Assembly: GCF_021654135.1 (NCBI RefSeq)
Contig: NZ_JAKGSD010000023.1
Span: forward strand, 60,288-124,287
DNA length: 64,000 nucleotides
Reading direction: 5' to 3'
Source: Amycolatopsis tucumanensis
GTDB lineage: Bacteria > Actinomycetota > Actinomycetes > Mycobacteriales > Pseudonocardiaceae
The notes beneath the pieces are model-generated. The model saw nothing but the letters and a program-made list of their open reading frames with translations, ran no database searches and was not told the DNA's origin. The translations under genes were made by a program, and so were the position numbers. Below, one piece after another: positions 7,182 to 15,698 of the stretch; the stretch's first letter is position 1, and each line of letters begins with the position of its first letter.

Positions 7182-8551
7182 GTACTCTCGCCGCCGCCTG
7201 GACCGGGACCGACACCCGGCTGGTCGTCGCGACCCTGATCGGCATCGCCGTGATCGTGGTGCTGATCAGCAAGGCCCGCATGCACGCCTTCCTGTCGCTG
7301 ATCATCGGATCGGTGGTCGTCGGCCTGCTGGGCGGACTGCCGGTCGACAAAGTGATCAAGAGCTTTTCCAGTGGGGTGGGCTCGACCGTCGCGTCGGTCG
7401 GCCTGCTGATCGCGCTGGGCGCGATGCTCGGCAAGCTGCTGGCCGATTCCGGTGGGGCGGAACAGATCGTCGACACGATCCTGTCCCGCACCTCGTCGAA
7501 GGCGCTGCCGTGGGCGATGGCGCTGGTCGCCGCCCTGATCGGGCTGCCGATGTTCTTCGAGATCGGCCTGGTCATGCTCATCCCGGTCGTGCTGCTGGTC
7601 GCCAAGCGCAGCGGCAAACCGCTGATGCTGGTCGGGATCCCCGCGCTGGCCGGGCTTTCCGTGCTGCACGGCCTGGTGCCGCCGCACCCCGGCCCGCTTG
7701 CCGCGGCCGGCGCGCTGAACGCGAGCGTCGGCATCGTGCTCGGCCTCGGCCTGCTGGTCGCGATCCCGACGGTGATCATCGCGGGCCCGCTGTTCGGCAA
7801 GCTCGCCGCGCGCTGGGTGCCCGAGGCGCGAGCGCCGGAACACCTGATCCCGTCCGCTGGCGGGAGCGAGGACGAGCGGCGGCGGCCGAGCTTCACGGCG
7901 ACGCTGGTGACCGTGCTGCTGCCGGTGGTCCTGATGCTGGGCAAGGCGATCGCGGACATCGTCGCCGACAGCGGCAACCCGGTCCGCCGGGTGCTGGACT
8001 TCGTCGGTGACCCGCTGATCGCGCTGCTCGCCGCGGTGCTGCTGGGCATGTTCACGCTCGGCCGCGCCGCCGGGTTCACCCGCGACCGGCTGGCTTCGAC
8101 GGTCGGCGAGTCGCTCGGCCCGATCGCCGGGATCATCCTGATCGTCGCCGCGGGCGGCGGGTTCAAGCAGATCCTCGTCGACGCGGGCGTCGGCAACGTC
8201 GTCACGCAGCTCGCCGAGGGCGCCAACATCCCGGCGCTGCTGCTCGGCTGGCTGGTCGCGGTGCTGATCCGGCTCGCGACGGGCTCGGCGACCGTGGCGA
8301 CGGTGTCCGCGGCCGGGCTGGTGTCCGGCCTGGCGGCGACGATGTCGCCCACCGAGGCGGCGCTGCTGGTGCTCGCGATCGGCGCGGGCTCGCTGTTCTT
8401 CTCGCACGTCAACGACGCCGGGTTCTGGCTGGTCAAGGAGTACTTCGGGTTGTCCGTCGGCCAGACCATCCGGAGCTGGTCGATCATGGAGACGGTGATC
8501 TCGGTGGTCGCGATCGCGATCATCCTGCCGCTGGGCGCGCTGCTCGCGTGA
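7178..8551 (+). CDS. gntP: GntP-family gluconate:H+ symporter
   Basis: 457 residues from GTG 7178. There are about 12-14 hydrophobic helices with GntP-family landmarks: LIIGSVVVGLLGGLPVDKV, the re-entrant loop GLPMFFEIGLVMLIPV, VPPHPGPLAAAGALNASVG, and FFSHVNDAGFWLVKEYFGLS near the C-terminus. It imports gluconate with protons for the kinase encoded just upstream. Length equals that of the family (about 450). It is the last gene before a strong hairpin terminator. Confidence 0.95.
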   Translation: MSTLAAAWTGTDTRLVVATLIGIAVIVVLISKARMHAFLSLIIGSVVVGLLGGLPVDKVIKSFSSGVGSTVASVGLLIALGAMLGKLLADSGGAEQIVDTILSRTSSKALPWAMALVAALIGLPMFFEIGLVMLIPVVLLVAKRSGKPLMLVGIPALAGLSVLHGLVPPHPGPLAAAGALNASVGIVLGLGLLVAIPTVIIAGPLFGKLAARWVPEARAPEHLIPSAGGSEDERRRPSFTATLVTVLLPVVLMLGKAIADIVADSGNPVRRVLDFVGDPLIALLAAVLLGMFTLGRAAGFTRDRLASTVGESLGPIAGIILIVAAGGGFKQILVDAGVGNVVTQLAEGANIPALLLGWLVAVLIRLATGSATVATVSAAGLVSGLAATMSPTEAALLVLAIGAGSLFFSHVNDAGFWLVKEYFGLSVGQTIRSWSIMETVISVVAIAIILPLGALLA

Positions 8552-8556
8552 GGCCG

Positions 8557-8586
8557 AGGGGCCTTCGGTTGGTGCCGAAGGCCCCT
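8557..8586 (+). terminator. Terminator after gntP
   Basis: A perfect 12-bp stem, AGGGGCCTTCGG / CCGAAGGCCCCT, encloses a 6-nt loop. It starts 5 nt after the gntP stop. No long T run follows, as is usual in high-GC actinomycetes. Confidence 0.85.
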
Positions 8587-8621
8587 TATGCCGTCCGCGC
8601 CGCCGCAGAACGCTTGGCGGC

Positions 8622-9242
8622 ATGACCGAAAAACTCCTGATCGACGAGTACCTGCCTGAATACGAGGCGCACCAGCTGGACGCCGTAGTCGTCGAGGCGC
8701 CGCCGGACGCGGCCTATCGCGCGGTCCGCGACCTGGACCCGGACAAGGTCGCACAGGCCGTTCCCCTGCTGCGGGTGCTCGGCCGGGTCCGCGCTTTTCC
8801 GGCCGCGATCGCCGACCGGATCCGCGGCGACACCGAACCGCCACCGGAATGCCTGCCCGCCGAGGAGTACCAGGCGGCGTTCGTGCTGCTCGACGAGCGG
8901 CCGGGCGCGGAGTTCGTGGTCGGCATGATCGGCAAGTTCATGACGGCGACGCAGCTGGAGTTCCGGCGGTTCGAGCCGGGCGAGTTCACCGGGTTCGAGG
9001 AGCCGGGTTACGGCAAGGTGGCGCTGAACTTCGTCGTCCAGCCGTACGGGCCGGGCCGGTCGCTGCTGACGACCGAAACCCGCACGGCGACGACGGATGC
9101 GTTGTCGCGCAACCGGTTCGCCCGGTACTGGACCGTGGTCGGACCGTTCGCCGGGTTCATCATGCGGCGATGGCTGCGCCTGGCGAAGCGCAACGCCGAG
9201 TCAGCCGAACGCGACGTGGTCCAGCCAGAAGGCCAGCAGTGA
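8622..9242 (+). CDS. Conserved hypothetical protein, possible SRPBCC fold
   Basis: 206 residues. It begins MTEKLLIDEYLPEYEAHQ and then carries a strand-rich region (VVVEAPPDAAYRAVRDLD). A C-terminal helix (NRFARYWTVVGPFAGFIMRR) resembles the closing helix of START/SRPBCC-like lipid or ligand-binding proteins. No catalytic motif is evident, and I cannot name a function. It follows the gluconate terminator and is therefore its own unit. It converges on the next gene with a 42-bp overlap. Confidence 0.65.
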   Translation: MTEKLLIDEYLPEYEAHQLDAVVVEAPPDAAYRAVRDLDPDKVAQAVPLLRVLGRVRAFPAAIADRIRGDTEPPPECLPAEEYQAAFVLLDERPGAEFVVGMIGKFMTATQLEFRRFEPGEFTGFEEPGYGKVALNFVVQPYGPGRSLLTTETRTATTDALSRNRFARYWTVVGPFAGFIMRRWLRLAKRNAESAERDVVQPEGQQ

Positions 9243-9953
9243 CGCGTCCCCGGTGACGGCGAGCCCCTCCACCGGCCTGCGGCGGTAGACGAGCAGCAGC
9301 AGGTCGGTGAGCGAGCCGCGCACGGTGACCGCCGCGTCGGCGGGGCCGCGGCGCCAGCGGATGACGTCGCCGGTGAGGTCGACGAACCAGGACGCCTCCG
9401 GCGCCTGCAACGCGATCGTCCGGCCCGGCCCGAGCAGTTCCCGCTTGCGCGGGTCGATCTCGAAGTGCTGGGGCAGGACGTCCAGCTCCATCCACTCGTC
9501 GAGGGAGGCTGCCGCGACGTCCTCGGCGACGGTGAACTCCACGCCGGCGGCGAGGCAGGCGTCGGCACGGTGGACGACCGTCTCGTGCGCGAAGCGGCGC
9601 GCGAGGAACTCCGACCGGTTGAAGTCGAACGGCCCCCAGGTGGGTGCGTCGGGGCCGGCGTCGCGCAGCGTTTCCGAGAGCCGGTGCGCTCCCGCCAGCA
9701 ACCACTGCGTGGGCACTTCGCCGGCGTCGTCACCGTGGAGTTCGCGCAGCTGGTCGTCGGGCAGGTACTCGAGGCTGCGCGTCCGGACGATCTCCTCGGC
9801 CCAGCGGTGCCCGCCGCCGATGTGGCGCAGCAGCATGCCCAGCGTCCAGCCGGGGCACGACGGCACCGGCGCGCGCAGGTCCGCGCCTGCGATGCCGGCC
9901 GTGAGCAGCTCGGTCTGGGTGACGATCTCGGCGCGGAGCCGGTCGAAGTCCAC
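9201..9953 (-). CDS. Maleylpyruvate isomerase-family, mycothiol-type protein (DinB-like)
   Basis: 250 residues from GTG 9953, chosen because AAAGGGGAAACC precedes it; an in-frame extension to 10118 has no ribosome site. The N-terminal DinB-like helical bundle has the metal histidines in LLRHIGGGHRWAEEIV and FAHETVVHRADACL. The C-terminal ~100 residues match the MDMPI C-domain (WFVDLTGDVIRWRRG; VTVRGSLTDLLLLVYRR). Members use mycothiol, the actinobacterial thiol, for isomerase or S-transferase reactions; the substrate here is unknown. Confidence 0.8.
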   Translation of the reverse strand: MDFDRLRAEIVTQTELLTAGIAGADLRAPVPSCPGWTLGMLLRHIGGGHRWAEEIVRTRSLEYLPDDQLRELHGDDAGEVPTQWLLAGAHRLSETLRDAGPDAPTWGPFDFNRSEFLARRFAHETVVHRADACLAAGVEFTVAEDVAAASLDEWMELDVLPQHFEIDPRKRELLGPGRTIALQAPEASWFVDLTGDVIRWRRGPADAAVTVRGSLTDLLLLVYRRRPVEGLAVTGDASLLAFWLDHVAFG

Positions 9954-10093
9954 GGTTTCCCCTTTCGTCGTCTGACGCGAGGAGGTCGGAGCCGCGACCG
10001 GCTTTTCGACATCGGGCCGCACTGGCTTCCGGCCGGTGGCGCGCCGACGTGCCCCCGGCCGGGCACCGCGCACGCCCACGAGGAAGCCGACCC

Positions 10094-11101
10094 TCAGCCC
10101 CGTTCCGCGTAGGCCCACGCCTCCAGCATCACGCGTGCGATCGACGAATTACCGGGCAGGATCAGTTCGCTCGTGCCGTCGAGGATGGGGACCGGGCGGC
10201 CCTTCGCCTCGAACGCCGCGCGCACCTCGGCGCGCGGCACCCACAGCGCGGCCTCGATCTCGCCGTCGGCCGGGACCAGGGGGCGGGACGCGTCCGCCTT
10301 CGCGGCGAAGCCCAGCATGATCGAGCGCGGGAACGGCCACGGCTGGCTGCCCAGGTACCGCACGTCGTGGACGTCCGCGCCGACCTCCTCGCGGATCTCC
10401 CGCACACAACAGCCCTCGAGCGACTCGCCGGCCTCGACGAAACCGGCCAGCACCGAGTACCGCCCCGGCGGCCACACCGGCTGCCGCGCCAGCAGGACGT
10501 GCGAACCGTTGACGCCCTCCTCGTCGTGCACCAGGCAGATGATCGCCGGGTCCGTGCGCGGGTACTCCTCGCGGCCGCACGCCTCGCACTTCGACGCCCA
10601 CCCGAACTGCACCAGGTGCGTCGGGCTGCCGTCGCGCACGCAGAACCGCGCCTGCCGGTGCCACACCCGCAACGCCTGCGCCGTGGTGAACAGCCCGGCC
10701 GCCGTGTCGTCCAGCTGGTCGCCGTGCGCCCGCAGCGTCACCCACAGCTCGCCGTCGACCCGCGGCGCCTCCTCGGGCATGCCCCAGCTGCCCGGGATCT
10801 CGACGATCTCCGGTTCGCCCTCCGGCTCGCCCGGCAGCGACCAGTAGTCGACGCCCTGCCACTCGCCGAGGAACACCGCGTCCGCGGGCGGTTCCTCGCC
10901 GAACGTCAGCGCCTTGCGGGTCGCCAGGACCGCTTCTCCCTCGCGCACCGGCGTGCGCAACTGCTTGTCCAGCAGCATGACCTGCGCGTCCGGCCACCGG
11001 GCGCGCAGGCGCTCCGGGTTGGTGCGCAACGTCTCCTGCCGGTCCACAGTAGACCGGGAGAGCGTCGGGAGCCGGCCCAGCGTGAACGGTGCGACGGTCA
11101 C
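10094..11101 (-). CDS. nudC: NAD+ diphosphatase (NudC family) with degenerate zinc ribbon
   Basis: 335 residues. The Nudix box is intact (GFVEAGESLEGCCVREIREE, then VG), and the NudC-specific SQPWPFPRSIM follows. Family members split NAD(H) to NMN(H) and AMP and can remove NAD caps from RNA. The zinc ribbon is altered: the second pair CEACGREEYPRTDPA is present, but the first reads FCVRDGSPTH, so one of the four usual cysteines is Asp. The GTG start overlaps the stop of the upstream M16-like gene (GTGA), giving a coupled three-gene unit. Confidence 0.93.
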   Translation of the reverse strand: MTVAPFTLGRLPTLSRSTVDRQETLRTNPERLRARWPDAQVMLLDKQLRTPVREGEAVLATRKALTFGEEPPADAVFLGEWQGVDYWSLPGEPEGEPEIVEIPGSWGMPEEAPRVDGELWVTLRAHGDQLDDTAAGLFTTAQALRVWHRQARFCVRDGSPTHLVQFGWASKCEACGREEYPRTDPAIICLVHDEEGVNGSHVLLARQPVWPPGRYSVLAGFVEAGESLEGCCVREIREEVGADVHDVRYLGSQPWPFPRSIMLGFAAKADASRPLVPADGEIEAALWVPRAEVRAAFEAKGRPVPILDGTSELILPGNSSIARVMLEAWAYAERG

Positions 11102-12480
11102 TTGCCGGGCTCCCCCACGGTGACCCCGCCGAGCGCGGTCAGCTGCGGCGCGAGCGTCTCGGCGTCACCGACCACGACACCGGTGAACCGGGCCGGGGCG
11201 AAGAAGTCGAGCGCGGCCTGGGCGACCTCCTCCACGGTGACCGCGGCGACCCGCCGCGGGTGCTCGGCCAGCCACTCCACACCGAGGCCGGCCGCGGTCA
11301 GCGCGGCGAGCTGGCTGGCCAGCCCGGCCTGCGACGACGTCGCGGTGAGCAGCGAGCCGACGGCGTACTGGCGCACCGACTCGACCTCCTCGGCCGTCGG
11401 CGGCACGACCGCGAGCCTGCCCAGCTCGTAGCGGGTCTCCAGCAGCGCGGCCGCGGTGACCTCGTTCGCCGTGTCCGCGTCGACCCCGACGGTCGCCGTG
11501 GTGCCGGTGAACTCGAACCCGGAGTGCGCGCTGTAGGTGTAGCCCTTGTCCTCGCGGATGTTCTCCACCAGCCGCGAGGAGAAGTAGCCGCCGTAGGTCA
11601 TGTTCGCCAGCTGCAGCGCGGCGTACCGCGGGTCCGTGCGCGGCAGCGACTGCGCGATGAGCCGGATCTGCGACTGCACCGCCCCGGCCCGCGGCACCAG
11701 CAGCAGGTCGCCGCCGGTGACCTCGGGCAGGCCGGGCATCACGACCGCCGACGCGTCGGACGACCAGCCGCCCAGGACGCGCTCGACGTCGGCCGCGATC
11801 CGCTCCGGGTCGATGTCGCCGACGATCACCAGCACCGAACCACGCGGCAGCACCGCGGCGGTGTGCAGCGCGCGGACGGCCTCCGGCGTCACCTGTTCCA
11901 CATCGGCGGCCTGCGGCACCTCGCGGGTGGCCGGGTGGTCGCCATAGACGTGCCTGAGCAGCGCCTCGCGGGCGATCACCCGCGGCTGCGTGCGCGACAC
12001 CGCCAGCCGCTCGACCAGCCGGGCCGACTCGCGCGCCACCTCGTCGTCCACATAGGACGCGCCGGTGAGCGCGTCGGCGAGCACGTCCAGCAGCGTCGGC
12101 AGGCCGGTCGCCAGTCCGTTGCCGGAGATGGTCAGCCGCTCCGGGTCGACCACGGTGTCCAGCTCGCCGCCGATCAGCGCCAGCTCGGTGTCGATCTCGA
12201 TCCGGTCGCGCCGGGCGGTGCCGGTGAGCATGGTCTCGGCGAGCACCTCGGCGGTGGCCGCGTGCAGCGGCGCGGTGCCGCCGAACGGGATCCGCAGCCG
12301 CAGCTCCACCAGCGGCACGGTCGGCTTGCGGACCGCGAGCAGGCGCAGGCCGTTGGACAGCACGGTGTCCACATGGGACAGATCCGCCGCGGCCTTCTGC
12401 GCGCCGAGCTCCGGGACCGGGCGCGGTCCGGTGGCGGTGCGGCCGATCTCCTCGGCGCTGCGGTGGTCGACGGAAGTCAC
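11098..12480 (-). CDS. M16-family peptidase-like protein, non-catalytic partner
   Basis: 460 residues from GTG 12480, which overlaps the stop of the catalytic M16 gene (GTGA). The M16 fold is recognisable: VLSNGLRLLAVRKPTVPLVE at the start and SSRLVENIREDKGYTYSAHS, the Arg/Tyr substrate-binding region, in the C-terminal half. The zinc motif HxxEH is absent; the equivalent region reads HAATAEVLAETML. Pairs of one active and one inactive M16 subunit are known in bacteria and mitochondria, where the inactive subunit supplies the R/Y pair. It is coupled to both the upstream peptidase and downstream nudC. Confidence 0.88.
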   Translation of the reverse strand: MTSVDHRSAEEIGRTATGPRPVPELGAQKAAADLSHVDTVLSNGLRLLAVRKPTVPLVELRLRIPFGGTAPLHAATAEVLAETMLTGTARRDRIEIDTELALIGGELDTVVDPERLTISGNGLATGLPTLLDVLADALTGASYVDDEVARESARLVERLAVSRTQPRVIAREALLRHVYGDHPATREVPQAADVEQVTPEAVRALHTAAVLPRGSVLVIVGDIDPERIAADVERVLGGWSSDASAVVMPGLPEVTGGDLLLVPRAGAVQSQIRLIAQSLPRTDPRYAALQLANMTYGGYFSSRLVENIREDKGYTYSAHSGFEFTGTTATVGVDADTANEVTAAALLETRYELGRLAVVPPTAEEVESVRQYAVGSLLTATSSQAGLASQLAALTAAGLGVEWLAEHPRRVAAVTVEEVAQAALDFFAPARFTGVVVGDAETLAPQLTALGGVTVGEPGK

Positions 12481-13754
12481 TTCGCTCCCCCTTCGGGCTC
12501 GACGAGCAGGACCGCGCGCGAGTCGGGCCGCAGCGCCTTGGCGGCGGCGGCCACGTCCTCGCCGGTGACGGCCGCCATCCGGTCCGGCAGCCGGGACACC
12601 AGGGACGGGTCCCCGTAGAGCAGTTCGAACGCGCCGAGCGACAGCGTCCGGGACATCAGCCGGTCGTGCTCGGCGTGCAGGCTCGCGCTCCAGCGCGCGG
12701 TGACCTTGGCCAGTTCCTGGGCGTCGGGCGGCGTGGCGGCGAGCTTCTCCAGCTCCTCGTCGACCGCGGCCAGCACCCGGTCGGCCGGGACGTCCGGCGA
12801 GTGGATGGCGGTGATCGAGAAGGTGTCGGGGTCGCGCGCCTCGAACGGGCCGAACAGGCCCGCGCCCGCGCCGATGTCGGTGACCAGCGGCTCGCGGTGC
12901 ACCAGCCGCTGCTGCAGCCGGGAGCCGTCGCCGTCGGTCAGCACACCGGCCAGCACCAGGTTCGCGAGGTAGGCGTCCAGCTCGCCGACCGGGTCCGGCA
13001 TCCGGTAGCCCACCGCCAGCGCGGGCAGCGGCGCGTGCGGATCGGTGTGCTGGCCGCGGACCTCGCCGGCGGGCGGCGGCTCGGCGAACGAGCGCTTCGG
13101 CGGCGCCGGGCGGTGCGGCACGTCGCCGAAGTGCTTCTCGATCAGCTCGCGCGCCCGGTCCGGCTCGAAGTCGCCCGCGACGGTGAGCACCGCGTTGGCC
13201 GGCGAGTAGTAGGTGTCGAAGAAGGCCGCGCAGTCGTCCAGGCTGGCCTGCTCCAGGTCGGTGAAGTCGCCGTAGCCGTTGTGCGCGTTGGGGAACGTCG
13301 AGTAGAGCACCGGCGGCAGGAGGATCCACGGGAACCCGCCGTAGGGCCGGTTCAGCACGTTGAGGCGGATCTCCTCCTTCACCACGTCGATCTGGTTGGC
13401 GAGGTTCTCCTTCGTCAGCTTCGGCGCGCGCATGCGGTCGGCCTCGAGGAACAACGCGCGCTCCAGCGCCGCGGAGGGCAGCACCTCGTAGTAGTCGGTG
13501 TAGTCCGGGTGGGTCGACCCGTTGAAGGTGCCGCCGCTGGACTGCACGATCTTGAAGTGCGCGAGCTTCTCCAGGCTCTCGCTGCCCTGGAACATCAGGT
13601 GCTCGAACAGGTGCGCGAACCCGGTGCGCCCCTCCGGCTCGGAGCGGAAGCCCACGTCGTAGTGCACGGCGACGCCGACAACCGGAGCGGTCGGGTCCGG
13701 CGCGAGCACTACGCGCAGGCCGTTGTGCAGGGTGAAGCGGGAGGTCTCGGCCAT
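12477..13754 (-). CDS. M16-family zinc peptidase, catalytic subunit
   Basis: 425 residues from ATG 13754. The inverted zinc motif HLFEH is near residue 47 (GFAHLFEHLMFQGSE), and the distal Glu lies in FLEADRMRAP; both are hallmarks of insulinase/processing-peptidase enzymes. A TATGGT -10 box lies 7 nt before the ATG, indicating a leaderless transcript and supporting this start over ones at 13766 or 13889. With the inactive partner encoded downstream it should form a heteromeric clamshell peptidase that degrades or trims short peptides. The physiological substrate is unknown. Confidence 0.92.
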   Translation of the reverse strand: MAETSRFTLHNGLRVVLAPDPTAPVVGVAVHYDVGFRSEPEGRTGFAHLFEHLMFQGSESLEKLAHFKIVQSSGGTFNGSTHPDYTDYYEVLPSAALERALFLEADRMRAPKLTKENLANQIDVVKEEIRLNVLNRPYGGFPWILLPPVLYSTFPNAHNGYGDFTDLEQASLDDCAAFFDTYYSPANAVLTVAGDFEPDRARELIEKHFGDVPHRPAPPKRSFAEPPPAGEVRGQHTDPHAPLPALAVGYRMPDPVGELDAYLANLVLAGVLTDGDGSRLQQRLVHREPLVTDIGAGAGLFGPFEARDPDTFSITAIHSPDVPADRVLAAVDEELEKLAATPPDAQELAKVTARWSASLHAEHDRLMSRTLSLGAFELLYGDPSLVSRLPDRMAAVTGEDVAAAAKALRPDSRAVLLVEPEGGAK

Positions 13755-13773
13755 GCGCCCCACCATACGGCCA

Positions 13774-15045
13774 TCACGGGGCCGGGGTCCGGCGACGGTC
13801 CTGCAGGGCAACGAGGAATTCACCGAGAGCGAACGCGGTGTCCGGCGCCGGCCGTCCGAGGGCCAGTGCGTAGGGCACGAAGCGGTCACCGGCGGGCAGT
13901 CCGGCCGGGTCGCGCAGGCGCCGGGCGAGGATGCGGCCGCGGCGGGTGCGATCCGGGAGGAACCGGGCGGCGAGCGCCAGTGCGAGCCCGGTGAGCGTGA
14001 GGATCACGCCGAGCTGCGCGTAGCCGGTGGTGAGCGCGAGGACGATCGTCAGGAACAGGCCGTAGCAGGTGATCCGGATGCCGGCCCGGCGCGCGCGGCC
14101 GGGTGGGCGGAGCCAGCCGCGGCGGATCGCGTCGGCTTCCAGGTCCTGGAGGGGGTCGTCGCCGTCGAGGACGCGGCGCTCGAAGCCGGTGAGCCGGTCG
14201 TCGGGCGGGTGGGCCGGTCCGGCGTCCGGCCCGAGGTAGCCGCGGATGGCCAGGTCGACGGCGGTGACGACCACCGGGTCCGTGCCGCGGAGCAGCGCGA
14301 TGTGGCCGGGCAGGACGCCGTCCGGGGTGGCGAACGGTTCGGCGGTGAACCCGGCGGGCAGGGGCGGGCGTGGGCGGCGGGCGAGCAGGAGTGACACGGC
14401 CCCGGCGAGGAGCAGGAGCCCGAAGGCGGCCCACGCCCACGCGACGGGTGCGGTGAGGACGAACGCGCCGGCCAGGGTCTTCGCCGGCTGGACGCGGGCG
14501 TTGGCGGGCACGGTGCCGGGTGGCAGGTCGACCGCGATGTCCAGCGTCTGCCCCGGTTCCAGGCGCTGGCCGGAGAAGCGGGTGAGGCCGGTCTGGTCGT
14601 TCTGCGCGGCCGTGCAGCCGGTGCAGCGGACGCCGATCGCGATGCGCGGCGCGGCGAAACTGGCGCGGACGAGGGTGCGGGCGGTGTCCCAGCCCTCCAG
14701 GGTCCAGGTCACCTCGAGGTGGTCACCCGCGTCCCGGACGGCACCGTCCACTGTGTACCGCAGGACGGAGGTGCCGGGGTTGAGGGTGACGGTGACGGCG
14801 TCCGCGCGCCGCTCGGCCGTGCCGGAGCCCTCGATGCCGAGGTCGCGGAGGGAGTGCACGCGGTCGCGGTGGTCGCCGGCCGGCGTGCGGAGTTCGATGG
14901 TCCGGGTGGTGCGCTGCTGCACGTCGACCGCCTCGACGACCGAGAGCGAGCCGTCGGGCTGGAGCCGCATCTCGATCTCGGCGCTGTCCGGCAGCGCCGG
15001 CAGCGGCGGGGTGACCAGCAGCAGGGCGGCGCACAGCCATCGCAC
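13774..15045 (-). CDS. DUF2207 predicted membrane protein
   Basis: 423 residues from GTG 15045; TAACCT lies 6 nt upstream of the GTG, again a leaderless arrangement. A signal-like N-terminus (RWLCAALLLVTPPLPALP) precedes a beta-rich extracytoplasmic domain (DGSLSVVEAVDVQ) typical of DUF2207. A membrane helix (WAWAAFGLLLLAGAVSLLLA) comes around residue 215 and two more near residues 325-360, followed by a Pro/Arg-rich tail. Function is unknown. The -10 box of the downstream M16 gene lies in the short gap after its stop. Confidence 0.8.
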   Translation of the reverse strand: MRWLCAALLLVTPPLPALPDSAEIEMRLQPDGSLSVVEAVDVQQRTTRTIELRTPAGDHRDRVHSLRDLGIEGSGTAERRADAVTVTLNPGTSVLRYTVDGAVRDAGDHLEVTWTLEGWDTARTLVRASFAAPRIAIGVRCTGCTAAQNDQTGLTRFSGQRLEPGQTLDIAVDLPPGTVPANARVQPAKTLAGAFVLTAPVAWAWAAFGLLLLAGAVSLLLARRPRPPLPAGFTAEPFATPDGVLPGHIALLRGTDPVVVTAVDLAIRGYLGPDAGPAHPPDDRLTGFERRVLDGDDPLQDLEADAIRRGWLRPPGRARRAGIRITCYGLFLTIVLALTTGYAQLGVILTLTGLALALAARFLPDRTRRGRILARRLRDPAGLPAGDRFVPYALALGRPAPDTAFALGEFLVALQDRRRTPAP

Positions 15046-15054
15046 TCGCGCAGG

Positions 15055-15624
15055 TTAGCGGGCGAGCAGTCGCGCGATGGCGGCGGTGATGTCGGCGGCG
15101 AGGCGGTCGTCGACCGGGGCGTGCCTGCTGAGCAGGCGGTACCACATGGTGCCGAACGCGAAGTCGACGACGAGCGGGAGCGGGACGTTTTCGGCGAGCT
15201 GTCCCGCCTCGACGCCCTGTCGCAGGAACCGGTGCAGGACGTCGCGCCGCGGGCCGATGACCGTGCCCTGCAACCGGTCCGACAGCGCCGGGTCGTTCTG
15301 GGCGTCGGCCATCAGGCCGACCAGCGCGCGCCCGGTCGACTCGTGGGTGAGCGCGAACGTGCGGGCGAGGATCCGCTCGATGTCGCGCAGGGCGTCGCCG
15401 GTGTCCTCGTCGAGCCGCGGTTCGCGTTCGCGGAGGTCGATGAGGGCGTCCAGCAGCACCTGCGCCTTGTCCGGCCACCAGCGGTAGACGGTCTGCCGCC
15501 CGACACCGGCCTCGTCGGCGATCGCCTTGATCGTGACCTGCGGGTAGCCGTCGCGGTGGCAGATGCGCAGCGCGGTGTCCAGGATCGCGCGCCGGGCCTC
15601 TTCGCTGCGGGGGCGTCCTCTCAT
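15055..15624 (-). CDS. TetR-family regulator
   Basis: 189 residues from ATG 15624 (MRGRPRSEEARRAILDTA). The HTH is typical (VTIKAIADEAGVGRQTVYRW), followed by a ligand domain with a TetR_C-like arrangement. TAAAGT lies 7 nt upstream, so it is probably leaderless. It diverges from the SDR-fold gene, and an inverted repeat lies between them, so it most likely controls itself and that gene. The inducer is unknown. Confidence 0.9.
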   Translation of the reverse strand: MRGRPRSEEARRAILDTALRICHRDGYPQVTIKAIADEAGVGRQTVYRWWPDKAQVLLDALIDLREREPRLDEDTGDALRDIERILARTFALTHESTGRALVGLMADAQNDPALSDRLQGTVIGPRRDVLHRFLRQGVEAGQLAENVPLPLVVDFAFGTMWYRLLSRHAPVDDRLAADITAAIARLLAR

Positions 15625-15640
15625 GCGGGGCACTTTACAA

Positions 15641-15678
15641 GACACCGTGACTCGAATATGTTTTCAGTACACAGTGTC
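15641..15678. promoter_or_regulatory. Candidate TetR operator between tetR and SDR gene
   Basis: GACACCGTG (15641-15649) and CACAGTGTC (15670-15678) form an inverted repeat with 8 of 9 pairs matching, 20 bp apart. A TATG-rich segment between them could hold the SDR promoter. Confidence 0.55.
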
Positions 15679-15698
15679 TCGAAATTGGAGGAGAGATC

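Noticed and set aside
5882..8551. Gluconate cluster as a biosynthetic novelty
   Set aside because: Regulator, kinase and permease are a standard catabolic set; only the operator pair is notable.
11098..13329. Single 743-codon M16 protein
   Set aside because: Its first ~280 codons are a shadow of the catalytic M16 gene; the real start is GTG 12480.
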